Source of the DNA: Legionella qingyii
Lineage (GTDB): Bacteria > Pseudomonadota > Gammaproteobacteria > Legionellales > Legionellaceae
Length of the DNA stretch: 64,000 nt
Assembly (NCBI RefSeq): GCF_003184185.1
Contig: NZ_QHJG01000002.1
Coordinates: forward strand, 136,900-200,899
Reading direction: 5' to 3'
Under the pieces are notes generated by a model. It ran no database searches and was not told the DNA's origin. It saw only the letters and a list, made by a program, of their open reading frames with translations. Numbering within the stretch: the stretch's first letter is position 1; every line of letters starts with the position of its first letter. This document shows, in pieces, positions 25,238-34,549 of this stretch. A program made the position numbers and the translations under genes.

Positions 25238-25257
25238 AATATTAAGTGAATATTAAG
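25238..25257 (-). promoter_or_regulatory. PmrA box (tandem CTTAATATT)
   Basis: On the minus strand CTTAATATT (25257-25249), CA, CTTAATATT (25246-25238). The published PmrA site of Legionella and Coxiella is a tandem cTTAATatT with 2-base spacing, so both half-sites and the spacing fit exactly. A TATGAT at 25230-25225, 7 bases downstream, could serve as -10. Confidence 0.85.
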
Positions 25258-25417
25258 TGTCACAATTTTTAAACTTTATGAATGTAACCTGACAGAGTGA
25301 GAACTTTTTTTGTAGTGATGATGTTGGTATTGGCTCGTAACAGAGCAATATTATTGCTTTAACAGAGGCGCGTTCTGACACGATTATTAGATGGAAATAG
25401 CATCACTTGAGTGTTTT

Positions 25418-25499
25418 GTAGTCTGAGTGAAGGACGTGTGCCGTAACTTGGGAGTTTTTATTAGGATACCCGGGGGCGCTTCGCTGCTCCCGGGCTGCA
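25418..25499. repeat. GCCTGGGT-type repeat pair after mrcA, copy H
   Basis: GTAGTCTGAGTGAAGGACG to AACTTGGGAG, then ACCCGGGGGCGCTTCGC to CTCCCGGGCTGC. The right half alone holds CCCGGG arms and may act as terminator for mrcA, whose stop is 6 bases away. Confidence 0.7.
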
Positions 25500-25505
25500 T
25501 TGATT

Positions 25506-27875
25506 TTAAAATAGACTATCTTCGCTCATTGGAAGTGGTTGCTGATCATTATTCGCATTATAGATAGGTGTTGGATCTTCTTCCGATGGAACTTCCTTAT
25601 TACGAAAATACTCGATAATACCATTTGCCTGATTTGGATGTGCTAATAAGCCGCTGTGTGGATCAATACGAACTGCGACTACATCCTCAGGTTGTTTTAT
25701 TTCACTTTCAGGTTTTCCTTTCAAAGCAACTTTCATAAAGTCGATCCATAAGGGCAGGGCGAGTCCTGCTGCATATTCGTGTAAGGATTTAGGATTATCA
25801 AAACCAACCCAGGTTGTTACCACGAGATCAGAGTTAAACCCAGCAAACCATGCGTCCACTTGATCATTAGTTGTTCCGGTTTTGCCTGCTATATCCTGAC
25901 GATTAAGCACTCTGGCTGCGCGGGCAGTGCCATGCTGAATTACATCTTTTAAAGCGGTATACATTAAAAAGTTAATATCTTCAGGAATAACTCGTGGTGC
26001 CAACGTTGAATGATCTACATTGCCGTCACAATTGTTACAAACAACAGTTGGTTTGGCTTGTAATAAAATTTTACCATCTTTATCAGTAATGTGGTCGATG
26101 AGATAAGGTTCAATTTTATAACCGCCATTAGCGAACACTGCATAAGCAGCAGTAAGATCCATAGGACTGACTGACAAACTACCTAAAGCCAAAGATAAGC
26201 CTCTAGGAAGAGTTTTCTTATTAAATCCAAAACGAGCCAGGAAATCAATCGTGTAATTAATACCGATATCATCAAGGATACGTATGGACACGAGATTTTT
26301 TGATTGAACCAGAGCTTGTTTTAAACGTGTTGGTCCATTGAATTTAAGATTCACATTATGAGGACGCCATAAGTTCGGTTGGCTTGGATCATCAACGACA
26401 ATAGGTGCATCATTAATTAATGTTGCTAAGGTATAACCATTATTTAATGCTGCGGCATAGACAAAAGGTTTAAAACTGGATCCAGGTTGTCTACTTGATT
26501 GAGTTGCACGGTTAAATTTACTTTTTTGGAAGTTGAACCCTCCAACCAGGACCTCTATAGCACCATTTTTAGGATCGAGTGCTACCATTGCTGACTCAGC
26601 TTCAGGAATTTGTGCTAACTCCCAATGCTCCTTTGTTGAATGAACATAAATAATATCTCCCACAGCAACAACTTGCATGGCTTTAGATGGCGATTTTCCA
26701 ACCCAGCCATTTTTAAGTGCTGGTCTAGCCCAAGATAAACCGGCCCAAGGAATAATAATAGCGCGCCCACTTTGTAAGGTGGCTGTTGCCTCTTTATCAC
26801 CGACTTCGGTAACGACTGCTGGCGTAAGATGATTCAGTTCTGGATATTTTTCTAGAATTTTTTGAATTGAGTTTAAGGATTTGCTGTCATTCTCACCAAT
26901 AGTGGCAACAGGTCCTCGATAACCATGCCGATGGTCATAGGCTATCAAATTTTTTTCGACGACATCATTGGCTGTGTTTTGTAATTTCCCATCAATAGTC
27001 GTATAAACTTTGTAGCCTTTAGTGTAAGCATCAGGGCCGAAATTGTCGTATAAAGATTGACGAATCATTTCAGCAACGTAAGGAGCTTTTACGTCAATAG
27101 GACTGCCATGATACTTAGCAGTAATTGGTTGATTTATGGCATTTTGATACTGTTCTTCGTTGATATAATGTTCTTCAAGCAAGCGTTCTAAGACGTGATC
27201 TCGACGTTTTTTCGCAGCAAGTGGATTTGCGATGGGGTTTTGTGTTGAAGGGGCTTGCGGAAGCCCTGCAATCATTGCTAGTTCTGCTAGATTTAATTCT
27301 TTGAGCGGCTTTCCAAAATAAACCATTGCTGCTGCGCCAACGCCATAAGCACGATTACCTAAATAGATCCTGTTAAGATATAGTTCGAGAATTTTTTCCT
27401 TGCTCAACTCTCGGTCTATTTTTATGGCCAGCATAATTTCATTAAATTTGCGCAAAAAGGTTTTTTTACGGCTTAAGAAAAAATTACGCGCAACCTGCAT
27501 GGTAATGGTACTGCCACCTTGAGATTTTGTACCCGTTTTCACCATACGAACTGCCGCACGGCCAAGACCTAGAACATCCACACCAGGGTGTTCAAAAAAA
27601 CGTTGATCTTCAGTGGCAATCAAAGCATTGATCAACATAGGTGGTATTTCATCGTAAGTAACTGGGATTCGTTTTTTCTCGCCATATTCCTGAATTAGCA
27701 GACCTTCCTTACTGAAAATTTGTAACGGTACTTGTAATTGTACTGTTTTCAACGAATCTACATTGGGAAGTTGACTTTCAAGATAGAGGTACAACAGACA
27801 GCCTGCTACAATTAAAACAAAAGACAGGCTCATCAGCGCCCATAGACCTTTACGCCAGAAGTATGCCATTTTCAT
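25506..27875 (-). CDS. mrcA: Penicillin-binding protein 1A (bifunctional glycosyltransferase/transpeptidase)
   Basis: 789 aa class A PBP. One N-terminal TM (ALMSLSFVLIVAGCLLYLYL). GT51 domain with ATEDQRFFEHPGVD (catalytic Glu), SQGGSTITMQVARNFFLSR and KILELYLNRIYLGN. OB-like insert around 300-420. Transpeptidase domain with SRQPGSSFKPFVYAA (Ser of SxxK), VQSKNLVS (SxN) and AGKTGTTNDQ (KTG). It polymerises and cross-links the side-wall. As in many gammaproteobacteria it lies opposite the pilMNOPQ genes, but here a coiled-coil gene has come between. Confidence 0.95.
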   Translation of the reverse strand: MKMAYFWRKGLWALMSLSFVLIVAGCLLYLYLESQLPNVDSLKTVQLQVPLQIFSKEGLLIQEYGEKKRIPVTYDEIPPMLINALIATEDQRFFEHPGVDVLGLGRAAVRMVKTGTKSQGGSTITMQVARNFFLSRKKTFLRKFNEIMLAIKIDRELSKEKILELYLNRIYLGNRAYGVGAAAMVYFGKPLKELNLAELAMIAGLPQAPSTQNPIANPLAAKKRRDHVLERLLEEHYINEEQYQNAINQPITAKYHGSPIDVKAPYVAEMIRQSLYDNFGPDAYTKGYKVYTTIDGKLQNTANDVVEKNLIAYDHRHGYRGPVATIGENDSKSLNSIQKILEKYPELNHLTPAVVTEVGDKEATATLQSGRAIIIPWAGLSWARPALKNGWVGKSPSKAMQVVAVGDIIYVHSTKEHWELAQIPEAESAMVALDPKNGAIEVLVGGFNFQKSKFNRATQSSRQPGSSFKPFVYAAALNNGYTLATLINDAPIVVDDPSQPNLWRPHNVNLKFNGPTRLKQALVQSKNLVSIRILDDIGINYTIDFLARFGFNKKTLPRGLSLALGSLSVSPMDLTAAYAVFANGGYKIEPYLIDHITDKDGKILLQAKPTVVCNNCDGNVDHSTLAPRVIPEDINFLMYTALKDVIQHGTARAARVLNRQDIAGKTGTTNDQVDAWFAGFNSDLVVTTWVGFDNPKSLHEYAAGLALPLWIDFMKVALKGKPESEIKQPEDVVAVRIDPHSGLLAHPNQANGIIEYFRNKEVPSEEDPTPIYNANNDQQPLPMSEDSLF

Positions 27876-28045
27876 AGAGTCATGTGATTTTAATGAAATT
27901 TGGGGGATATTATACAGTGATTCTCTATAAGATTGCGAGTTTTGTGCAAAAAAGAGGGTAATTTTACACTGGTTTCTAATGTTTCATTGAATTTTGTAGT
28001 AAAAATCCAATGAAACATAGGGAGTTGCCTAAATATATCGATGCT

Positions 28046-29080
28046 TTACTCCATTGTCACCTTTGAAACATTATCATCAAGCTCCTCTATTGTTGATCCA
28101 ATTTGAGATGAGGAAGGCAGATTTTGGATTGATGGTGAAAAAAATCGAGAATTAATTCCTCCATGTCTTTGTAATGCGGGTATTCCAGCAAGACCAAAAA
28201 TGGGAGGGTATGCTGAGAAACGTCTGAAGGGTGCTTCGCCTTCGCTTTGTCTTTTGATGTTCTCGAGCTCTGACTGTAGTTTTTGTAATTCCGCTTTTCT
28301 TTTTTCCAGTTCACTAGCTAATGCATCAATAGTCGTAAGCTGTTCTTTATTTTTTTCATTTAACGCCTCTATCCGGGTTTCAAACTCAGATTTTTGTGTC
28401 TTCACTAACAATTTTAGTTGTTCTAACTCTATTTTTTCAGATTCTTTGTCTGATTCTTTAGCTGATTTGTTCACTTTTTCGCTTTGCAACTCGAGAAGAG
28501 TTTGTTGTTCTGAACAGATGTTTGCTGCAATATCTTTGAGTTCTTCATTAGAATCTTCGGGCGTCATATGAAGTACAAAAAGAACTTCATCAATCAGTAG
28601 TTGACCTGAGTTACAGTATTTACTTCCTATATATCGATCATTCAATAAACCAGATAACTCTTTAACTTTAGAATCTTGGAGCATTACTGGATGCTTAAAC
28701 CCTTTTTTTATGTTTAATAACTTTCTAAAATCAATGAATAATTGAGTTAATTGTTCTTGAAATACTTTTAATTCGTGTTCCTTGAACGGAGTTTTAATAT
28801 CGAGTTGTTCCTTTAGAAAAGAGATCTTATTTAAAAGGAAAAAAAGGAATTCTTCTCGACCATGATAACCCTTTGTACACGCAGCGATCCTTCCTTCTAG
28901 GTACGGAACAAAATTTTCGTTTTGAATTATTTCTACTGCACGATCATGAGATTTTTTTCTGTGTATTATAGGGTCAACTGCAGTAACTAGTTTATCTTTA
29001 GCCTCGATATTGTCTTGGCTGTCATGATAACGAACTATAACGGTTGCCAATGCATAAATTAACTCTTCTAACCTAGTCAT
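28046..29080 (-). CDS. Coiled-coil protein of unknown function, candidate effector
   Basis: 344 aa, no signal peptide or TM. The first 200 residues are helical. Residues about 205-285 are a strong coiled coil rich in Glu, Lys and Leu (KIELEQLKLLVKTQKSEFE, then ASELEKRKAELQKLQSELE). A Pro/Gly-rich linker and a short acidic C-terminus (GSTIEELDDNVSKVTME) follow, which suits a Dot/Icm signal. No domain recognised. It sits between mrcA and pilM, genes usually adjacent, so it looks like an insertion. Shares strand with mrcA but is 170 bases from it. Confidence 0.6.
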   Translation of the reverse strand: MTRLEELIYALATVIVRYHDSQDNIEAKDKLVTAVDPIIHRKKSHDRAVEIIQNENFVPYLEGRIAACTKGYHGREEFLFFLLNKISFLKEQLDIKTPFKEHELKVFQEQLTQLFIDFRKLLNIKKGFKHPVMLQDSKVKELSGLLNDRYIGSKYCNSGQLLIDEVLFVLHMTPEDSNEELKDIAANICSEQQTLLELQSEKVNKSAKESDKESEKIELEQLKLLVKTQKSEFETRIEALNEKNKEQLTTIDALASELEKRKAELQKLQSELENIKRQSEGEAPFRRFSAYPPIFGLAGIPALQRHGGINSRFFSPSIQNLPSSSQIGSTIEELDDNVSKVTME

Positions 29081-29323
29081 GAAAATCTCCTTTTCAAAGC
29101 ATAAATGCGAAATCCCCTTACAAGTTGGTCTTTCACTATATTAAATGTTTTTGAGTAGTGCAAGTTGTTTTAACTGAATGGCGAAAATGACAACATGTAA
29201 TCATTTTAATAAGTTTAACTAGGTAGAAAACATTGTAATTTTTTAATAGGTTACGTTAACATCAACATATGATCTTAGAGGAGTATTTTTTGAATGCATG
29301 GAAGACTCAAGGGAATAAGAGAC

Positions 29324-30388
29324 ATGCTCAAATTGTTTCAGCCCAAGCATCGTTCAATTCTCGGAATAGACATTACATCAACAGCAGTTAAAATCTTGGA
29401 GCTTTCAGGTCAAGGCTATGAACTTATTATTGAAAACTATGGTCGAGAAGTATTGCCTGCAAATGCAATGGATGGAAACACCATTAAAGATATTGATGCA
29501 GTCTCCCAGTGTATCAAGAAAATAATTGACCGCTTACATACCTCATGTAAACAAGCCGTTCTAGCTGTGCCTGATTCCTCAATAATCAGTAAAGTAATAC
29601 AAATCAATGAGGGTTTAAATGACGCAGAGATGGAAGAATTGATTGTTACAGAGGCAGATAAATATATTCCTTATCCAATTGATGAAATCAACCTTGACTT
29701 TGAAATTTTAGGTCCTTCCGAAAAAAACCAGAATATGCTCGACGTGCTTATTGTTGCCTCAAGAGCAGAAAATGTGAATCAACGTGTTGATATTGCAGTT
29801 CATTCAGGTTTGGATGCTGTAGTGATCGACGTAGAATCTTATGCCGTGGAACGAGCAGCGCAACAAATTGCTAAAGATTTACCTGCATCTGGACAAGATA
29901 AAACAATTGCCATCATTGATATTGGTGCAATCTACACCCATTTATTTGTATTACAAGGAATGAAATTAGTTTACTCAAGAGAAGAAAAATTTGGAGGAAA
30001 ACAATTAATAGACTCGATTGCCGAACACTACAAAATGACCTCGGAGCAAGCTGCGTTGGCTAAGGATAATGGAGAGTTACCTGCGGATTATGAAAAGGAA
30101 GTGTTAGAACCTTTTAAAGAAGACATTTTGTTGCAAATCAAACGTACCTTGCAGTTTTTTTATTCCACAAGTCAGGATGGAGATGTAGATCATGTTTTAT
30201 TAGCTGGAGGATTAGCTAATTTACCAGGTTTAGTGGCTTTGGTTCAAGAGCGTTTGGGGATGAGCACCACGATCGCCAATCCATTTGCACACATGACTCC
30301 AGGTAAAATGGTACATTTAGATTCTATAAATAATGATGCACCAGGGCTTATGGTAGTTTGTGGTTTGGCTCTAAGGGAAATTAAGTGA
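29324..30388 (+). CDS. pilM: Type IV pilus assembly ATPase-like protein PilM
   Basis: 354 aa. Actin-like fold: SILGIDITSTAVKILEL (phosphate 1), KTIAIIDIGAIYTHLFVL (phosphate 2), DHVLLAGGLANLPGLVALV (adenosine loop). PilM is the cytoplasmic ring protein that binds the N-terminal tail of PilN. The frame opens at ATG 29294 with GAGGAG, but ATG 29324 (MLKLFQPKHRSILG) matches the family N-terminus and has AAGGGA at 9 bases; either may be used. First of pilMNOPQ. Confidence 0.93.
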   Translation: MLKLFQPKHRSILGIDITSTAVKILELSGQGYELIIENYGREVLPANAMDGNTIKDIDAVSQCIKKIIDRLHTSCKQAVLAVPDSSIISKVIQINEGLNDAEMEELIVTEADKYIPYPIDEINLDFEILGPSEKNQNMLDVLIVASRAENVNQRVDIAVHSGLDAVVIDVESYAVERAAQQIAKDLPASGQDKTIAIIDIGAIYTHLFVLQGMKLVYSREEKFGGKQLIDSIAEHYKMTSEQAALAKDNGELPADYEKEVLEPFKEDILLQIKRTLQFFYSTSQDGDVDHVLLAGGLANLPGLVALVQERLGMSTTIANPFAHMTPGKMVHLDSINNDAPGLMVVCGLALREIK

Positions 30389-30394
30389 GACCAT

Positions 30395-30976
30395 ATGACG
30401 CAAATTAATCTTCTTCCTTGGCGAGAACTCAAGCGTGATCAGGAGAAAAAGCTGTTTATGACCATGCTGCTTTTGTGCATCGTATTCGCTGCGTTTATTG
30501 TATTTTTAATTAATTCTTATGCCACGGGTTTGGTAAGCAATCAAATTATACGGAATCAAATGCTTCAGAAAGAAATTAATGAAATGGATGCGCAAATAAG
30601 CGAAATAAAAAATTTACAAAAAACTAGAGAAATGCTTATTTCCAGAATGTCTATAGTTCAGCATTTACAGTCTACGCGAACATTAATGGTTCATTTATTT
30701 GATGAATTGATTCATGTAATCCCGGCAGGTATCTATTTTACTCAGATAGAGGGAAAAAGAGATGTTATTTCAGTCACTGGTTATGCTGAATCAAATACTT
30801 TTGTTTCCATATTAATGAAAAACATTGAAAATAATGAATGGATTCATGATCCTGTTCTAAGTGAAATCAAAAGAGAAGATACAGATAAAGAAAAAGCTAT
30901 AAAGGAGTCAGCAGAGAATGAGTTTAAGTTAACTTTTGTGCTTGCTCCTCAATTCCAGATTGGGTTAAAACTATGA
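30395..30976 (+). CDS. pilN: Type IV pilus inner-membrane protein PilN
   Basis: 193 aa. The conserved cytoplasmic tail MTQINLLPWRELKRDQEKK (INLLPWR is the PilM-binding motif), one TM (MTMLLLCIVFAAFIVFLI), a short coiled coil and the ferredoxin-like periplasmic domain with PAGIYFTQIEG. It pairs with PilO. Start 6 bases after pilM; end overlaps pilO by ATGA. Confidence 0.95.
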   Translation: MTQINLLPWRELKRDQEKKLFMTMLLLCIVFAAFIVFLINSYATGLVSNQIIRNQMLQKEINEMDAQISEIKNLQKTREMLISRMSIVQHLQSTRTLMVHLFDELIHVIPAGIYFTQIEGKRDVISVTGYAESNTFVSILMKNIENNEWIHDPVLSEIKREDTDKEKAIKESAENEFKLTFVLAPQFQIGLKL

Positions 30977-31572
30977 ACAGTATTAACCTGAATGAATTAA
31001 CTCTGGAAAATGTGGGACAATGGCCATTAGTAGTGAAGAGCTGTGTTCTTGTTGGTGTTAGTATTTTGATTGTTGCTCTAGGGTATTGGTTGATCATAAA
31101 AGATAATTTTACTCAGTTTGATCAATTACAAGCTCAAGAGGTCACTTTGAAGGCTGATTTTGAAAGGAAGCAACGCCAATTAATTAATTTGCCAGCTTAT
31201 CGCCAACAATTGCAGATTATGATGGGGCGATTTGCCGAAATGCTTAAACAGCTCCCAGAAAAAAATCAGATGCCTGGCTTGTTGGAAACAATTTCCAAAA
31301 CAGGAGTCGCATCAGGTTTAAGATTTGAGTTATTTGCGCCACAGCCTGAGGTAATGCACGATTTTTATATTGAGTTACCTATAAAAATTTCAGTAGTAGG
31401 AACTTATTTTCAATTGGCTATGTTTATTAGTCGTGTAGCCGAAATGGATCGTATTGTAACGTTACATGACTTTAGTATTGAAAGGGTGTCTTCCAAAGAT
31501 GATAAAGCAGTTTCGGGGGATGAGTTGATAATGAGCATCACTGCCAAAATATATCGATATCGCACACAATGA
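30973..31572 (+). CDS. pilO: Type IV pilus inner-membrane protein PilO
   Basis: 199 aa. One TM (LVGVSILIVALGYWLI), coiled coil, then the periplasmic domain with LKQLPEKNQMPGLLETIS and GTYFQLAMFISRVAEMDRIV, both PilO hallmarks. It bridges PilN and PilP. Overlaps neighbours at both ends by four bases. Confidence 0.95.
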   Translation: MNSINLNELTLENVGQWPLVVKSCVLVGVSILIVALGYWLIIKDNFTQFDQLQAQEVTLKADFERKQRQLINLPAYRQQLQIMMGRFAEMLKQLPEKNQMPGLLETISKTGVASGLRFELFAPQPEVMHDFYIELPIKISVVGTYFQLAMFISRVAEMDRIVTLHDFSIERVSSKDDKAVSGDELIMSITAKIYRYRTQ

Positions 31573-32153
31573 TGAGACGAAAACTAGGGATTAGTTCTAT
31601 CTGTTCATTATCTTTACTATTGGTTGCTTGTTCCAGTAGTAATGATGATTTGGTGCGATACATCCATGAAGTAAAATTTAGAAAAACACGAGATATTGAA
31701 CCAATCCCTTCATTTACACCTTTACCTACTTTTAAATTTCCTGATAATAGTAACAGGCGAAATCCATTTAAGCCTACGGCTCAAAAAAGGACGGAAGTTG
31801 ATGTTAATGCTCCAGATAAAAATAGGCCAAAGGAACCTTTGGAGGCATATCCTTTAGACGCATTAAAATTTGTAGGTACTTTAACGCAAGGAAACGAAAC
31901 ATGGGCATTGATTAAATTACCTGACAAGAATATTACTCATGTCCGAATAGGTAATTATATGGGACAAAATTATGGTCGTATTGTTTCAATTAAGAATAAT
32001 TCAATTCAATTAATAGAAACAACACAATCTTCAGGAAAGTGGGGTAATTCCTTTACCGGAGGAAAAGTTGCGTATGGATTTCGAGTTTACCCAGCCGATA
32101 AAGCAAGAGCCTGCAAGTTTTGTCACCCAAAGCCCGGCACGTATTGTTCTTGA
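31569..32153 (+). CDS. pilP: Type IV pilus lipoprotein PilP, with abnormal C-terminal tail
   Basis: 194 aa. Lipoprotein signal with lipobox LLVAC, an extended linker, then the PilP beta domain (YPLDALKFVGTLTQGNETWA; HVRIGNYMGQNYGRIVSI) ending near SSGKW at codon 158. The last 36 residues are read out of frame from pilQ DNA (including FRVYPADKARACKFCHPKPG) and are not PilP sequence. A deletion at about 32040-32046 has joined pilP to pilQ. PilP normally links PilNO to the secretin PilQ. The core domain is whole, so the protein could still fold. Confidence 0.85.
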   Translation: MMRRKLGISSICSLSLLLVACSSSNDDLVRYIHEVKFRKTRDIEPIPSFTPLPTFKFPDNSNRRNPFKPTAQKRTEVDVNAPDKNRPKEPLEAYPLDALKFVGTLTQGNETWALIKLPDKNITHVRIGNYMGQNYGRIVSIKNNSIQLIETTQSSGKWGNSFTGGKVAYGFRVYPADKARACKFCHPKPGTYCS

Positions 32154-34062
32154 TTTTATTGACTCGAATCTGCAGATAGCTCCCCAACAGAGAGCAAAAG
32201 AAATTAAATTGGGATCGCTTAATAAGTACTCTGTTGTTGCGGTGGGTTCGCGTGTTCGGGCTGTATTGGAGTTAAATTATTCAGTGCCTTTTTCAGGTAC
32301 AATTTCTGGGAAAGTTTATACTCTTATTTTGAATGGCAAAAGCAATGAGTTATTCCAACCGCCCCAAGAACTTATAATTACTCATCGCCCAGCCAAGACA
32401 AATTATGTGATTAATCATTTTGATTTTCGAGGAATTGAACGGCAGGGCGGTCGGGCCATAGTCAATGTTTCCAGCACGAGTGTTCCGACCCAGGTTGAAG
32501 AGCATGGTAAAGAAATTCTAGTTAAATTTTTAAATACTAAAGTTCCTCCGAACTTAAGAAAGAGATTCGATGTTTCAGATTTCCACAGCCCTGTACAAAT
32601 AGTTACTTTTCAGCAAGTTGGTAAAAATGCACATATGACTTTATTCAATAAAGGGGGCTTTGGCCAATCTGTATATCAGGTTAATAAACAATTTATGATT
32701 GATGTAATTCCTTTAACTCCAGAAGAGGTGCAACAGGGCAAATTGAAAAAGAAAGTGTTCTCTGGGAGAAGACTTTCCTTAAATTTCCAAAGCATCAGCA
32801 TACGAGCCGTATTACAGTTGCTGGCTGATTTTACAGGAATTAATATCGTAGTGAGTGATCAGGTTCAAGGTGATATTACTCTGAGATTGAATAATGTTCC
32901 ATGGGATCAAGCATTGGATATTATTTTAACTACCCAAGGTTTAGAAAAGCGGCAAACAGGTAATGTAATTCTGATTGATAAAAAAGGGGTTTTTGAGAAA
33001 ATGGAGGCAGAACAACTCAAGGCCCAACAAAACATCCGAAAAATTGAGCCTGTACGTTCTGAGCTAATACAAATTAATTATGCTAAAGCAACCGATCTTG
33101 CCGTTTTGATTAAAGACAAACAAAATTCTCTTTTATCTGAGAAGGGTACCGTGAGTGTCGATACACGTACAAATACCATCTGGATTCAAGATATTGGTTC
33201 TAAAATTGATGAAGTTAGAGATTTGATTAAGCAGTTAGATATACCTGTCAAACAAGTGCTTATTGAGGCTCGTATCGTCGAAGTAACGAAAGATTTTGCT
33301 CAGGACCTTGGAATTCGTTGGGGGGTATCTAAACCAACCCATCTCAGTGGTACTCTAGAAGGGGCAAATCAATTAGCGCAGGGCGTCGCTCCTGCAAATG
33401 TCAAACCCTTTACAGACAGATTAAACCTGGATTTAGTCGCTGCCCCAATAACCGGTGCTACCCCAGCTTCTGTAGGTATTGCATTAGCACAGCTTGGCGA
33501 TAATATTCTGCTTGATCTTGAACTTTCCGCTTTGGAAAGTGAGGGACTAGCTGAATTGATATCCAGTCCAAGGCTCATTACAGCAAATCAACAGCCTGCT
33601 GTAATTGATTCAGGACAGGAAATTCCTTATCAAGAAGCGACTTCAAGTGGTGCTACGGCAGTGGCCTTTAAAAAGGCTGTATTAAGCCTAAAGGTAACAC
33701 CACAAATTACCCCGGACAACAAGATACTTATGGAGTTGAAGATTAATCAGGATAGGGCATTGCCCAACCTGACATTTAATGGGGTGCCAGCAATTGCAAC
33801 TAAAGAAATTCAGACGAATGTTCTGGTCAGTAATGGACAAACCATAGTGCTTGGTGGGATTTATCAGCAAGATAAGAGTAAGACCATTACGAGGGTACCA
33901 TTTTTTGGTCAGTTGCCGGTAGTTGGAAATTTATTCAAAAACACGCAAATTGGTATTCAAAATGATGAGTTACTTATTTTTATAACCCCCAAAATAATAA
34001 CAAATTCATTATCAATTACGGCAATTGAGGGGAGAAAAGCAGTTCGATTTGATGAAAAATAA
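32068..34062 (+). CDS. pilQ: Type IV pilus secretin PilQ, lacking its start and signal peptide
   Basis: 664 aa from the only available initiators (TTG 32068 or ATG 32074). AMIN domain (EPASFVTQSPARIVLDF), STN/N0 domain (ISIRAVLQLLADFTGINIV), NHN domain, and a complete secretin barrel ending NDELLIFITPKII. Upstream the frame stays open only to 32017 and still encodes PilQ-like VIPLPEEKLRMDFEF, but has no ATG, GTG or TTG before 32068. The normal initiation region and Sec signal are missing. Without export the outer-membrane pore would not form; the barrel itself has no other visible damage, so the event looks recent. Confidence 0.88.
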   Translation: MRMDFEFTQPIKQEPASFVTQSPARIVLDFIDSNLQIAPQQRAKEIKLGSLNKYSVVAVGSRVRAVLELNYSVPFSGTISGKVYTLILNGKSNELFQPPQELIITHRPAKTNYVINHFDFRGIERQGGRAIVNVSSTSVPTQVEEHGKEILVKFLNTKVPPNLRKRFDVSDFHSPVQIVTFQQVGKNAHMTLFNKGGFGQSVYQVNKQFMIDVIPLTPEEVQQGKLKKKVFSGRRLSLNFQSISIRAVLQLLADFTGINIVVSDQVQGDITLRLNNVPWDQALDIILTTQGLEKRQTGNVILIDKKGVFEKMEAEQLKAQQNIRKIEPVRSELIQINYAKATDLAVLIKDKQNSLLSEKGTVSVDTRTNTIWIQDIGSKIDEVRDLIKQLDIPVKQVLIEARIVEVTKDFAQDLGIRWGVSKPTHLSGTLEGANQLAQGVAPANVKPFTDRLNLDLVAAPITGATPASVGIALAQLGDNILLDLELSALESEGLAELISSPRLITANQQPAVIDSGQEIPYQEATSSGATAVAFKKAVLSLKVTPQITPDNKILMELKINQDRALPNLTFNGVPAIATKEIQTNVLVSNGQTIVLGGIYQQDKSKTITRVPFFGQLPVVGNLFKNTQIGIQNDELLIFITPKIITNSLSITAIEGRKAVRFDEK

Positions 34063-34549
34063 AATTTATTAAGTGATTAGGGGCTGTTGACAATTGCTTC
34101 ATTTATCTACGCACTGCACTTTATGCGCGAAATCCAGTAAAGGCGGCATTGAAAATAGGTAGATTTTAGTGTGTCTCCGTATAGAGCCCGTGCATAAGCC
34201 GCAGAAACTAGGTGGAATTAAATGAAATGCCAACAGACCCTAGAGAAATTGCTATGAATTCAGCAATTAAGGTTTGTTTTATTTATAATTTGCTTTTAAC
34301 AGGGCATTTTTTTATTAATGAAGTGATATAATATAAATGAATAAGAGTAAATAGTTATAAAATATGCTCATTTGTTGTAGAATAATGGGCGGGAATTTCT
34401 AACTGCGAAAAATACAGTTAGGGTTGAGCCCCAAATATCCCCCACTTTTGGCTACTGAATCATATTTTAGTCCAATGCTAAAATGGGAAGTTATTTCGGA
34501 CTCGATCTTTAATTAATGACATTTCAGTTAAAGAGGTATGTGATAAAAA
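34063..34549. other. pilQ-aroK spacer
   Basis: It contains the MITE-like element (34080-34240), an A+T-rich region with TATAAT near 34327, and a perfect 7-bp hairpin (CTAACTG 34399-34405 with CAGTTAG 34415-34421) of unknown role in what is probably the aroK leader. No gene seen. Confidence 0.6.
34080..34240. mobile_element. MITE-like element, about 160 bp
   Basis: The left end GGGGCTGTTGACA (34080-34092) and the inverse of the right end TGCCAACAGACCC (34228-34240) match at 11 of 13 bases. TCATTTA repeats further in on both arms. TAG flanks both sides, as a short target duplication would. There is no coding capacity, so it would need a transposase supplied elsewhere. Confidence 0.6.

Larger units (their letters stand above)
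25138..25505. other. Spacer upstream of the 24061 gene and downstream of mrcA
   Basis: It contains the PmrA box (25238-25257) with a possible -10, A+T-rich sequence, and a repeat pair at 25418-25499 that follows the mrcA stop. No gene seen. Confidence 0.6.

Noticed and set aside
28200..28571. Plus-strand Ser/Cys-rich frame
   Set aside because: It is the antisense of the coiled-coil region; Ser and Phe runs reflect Glu and Lys codons on the other strand.
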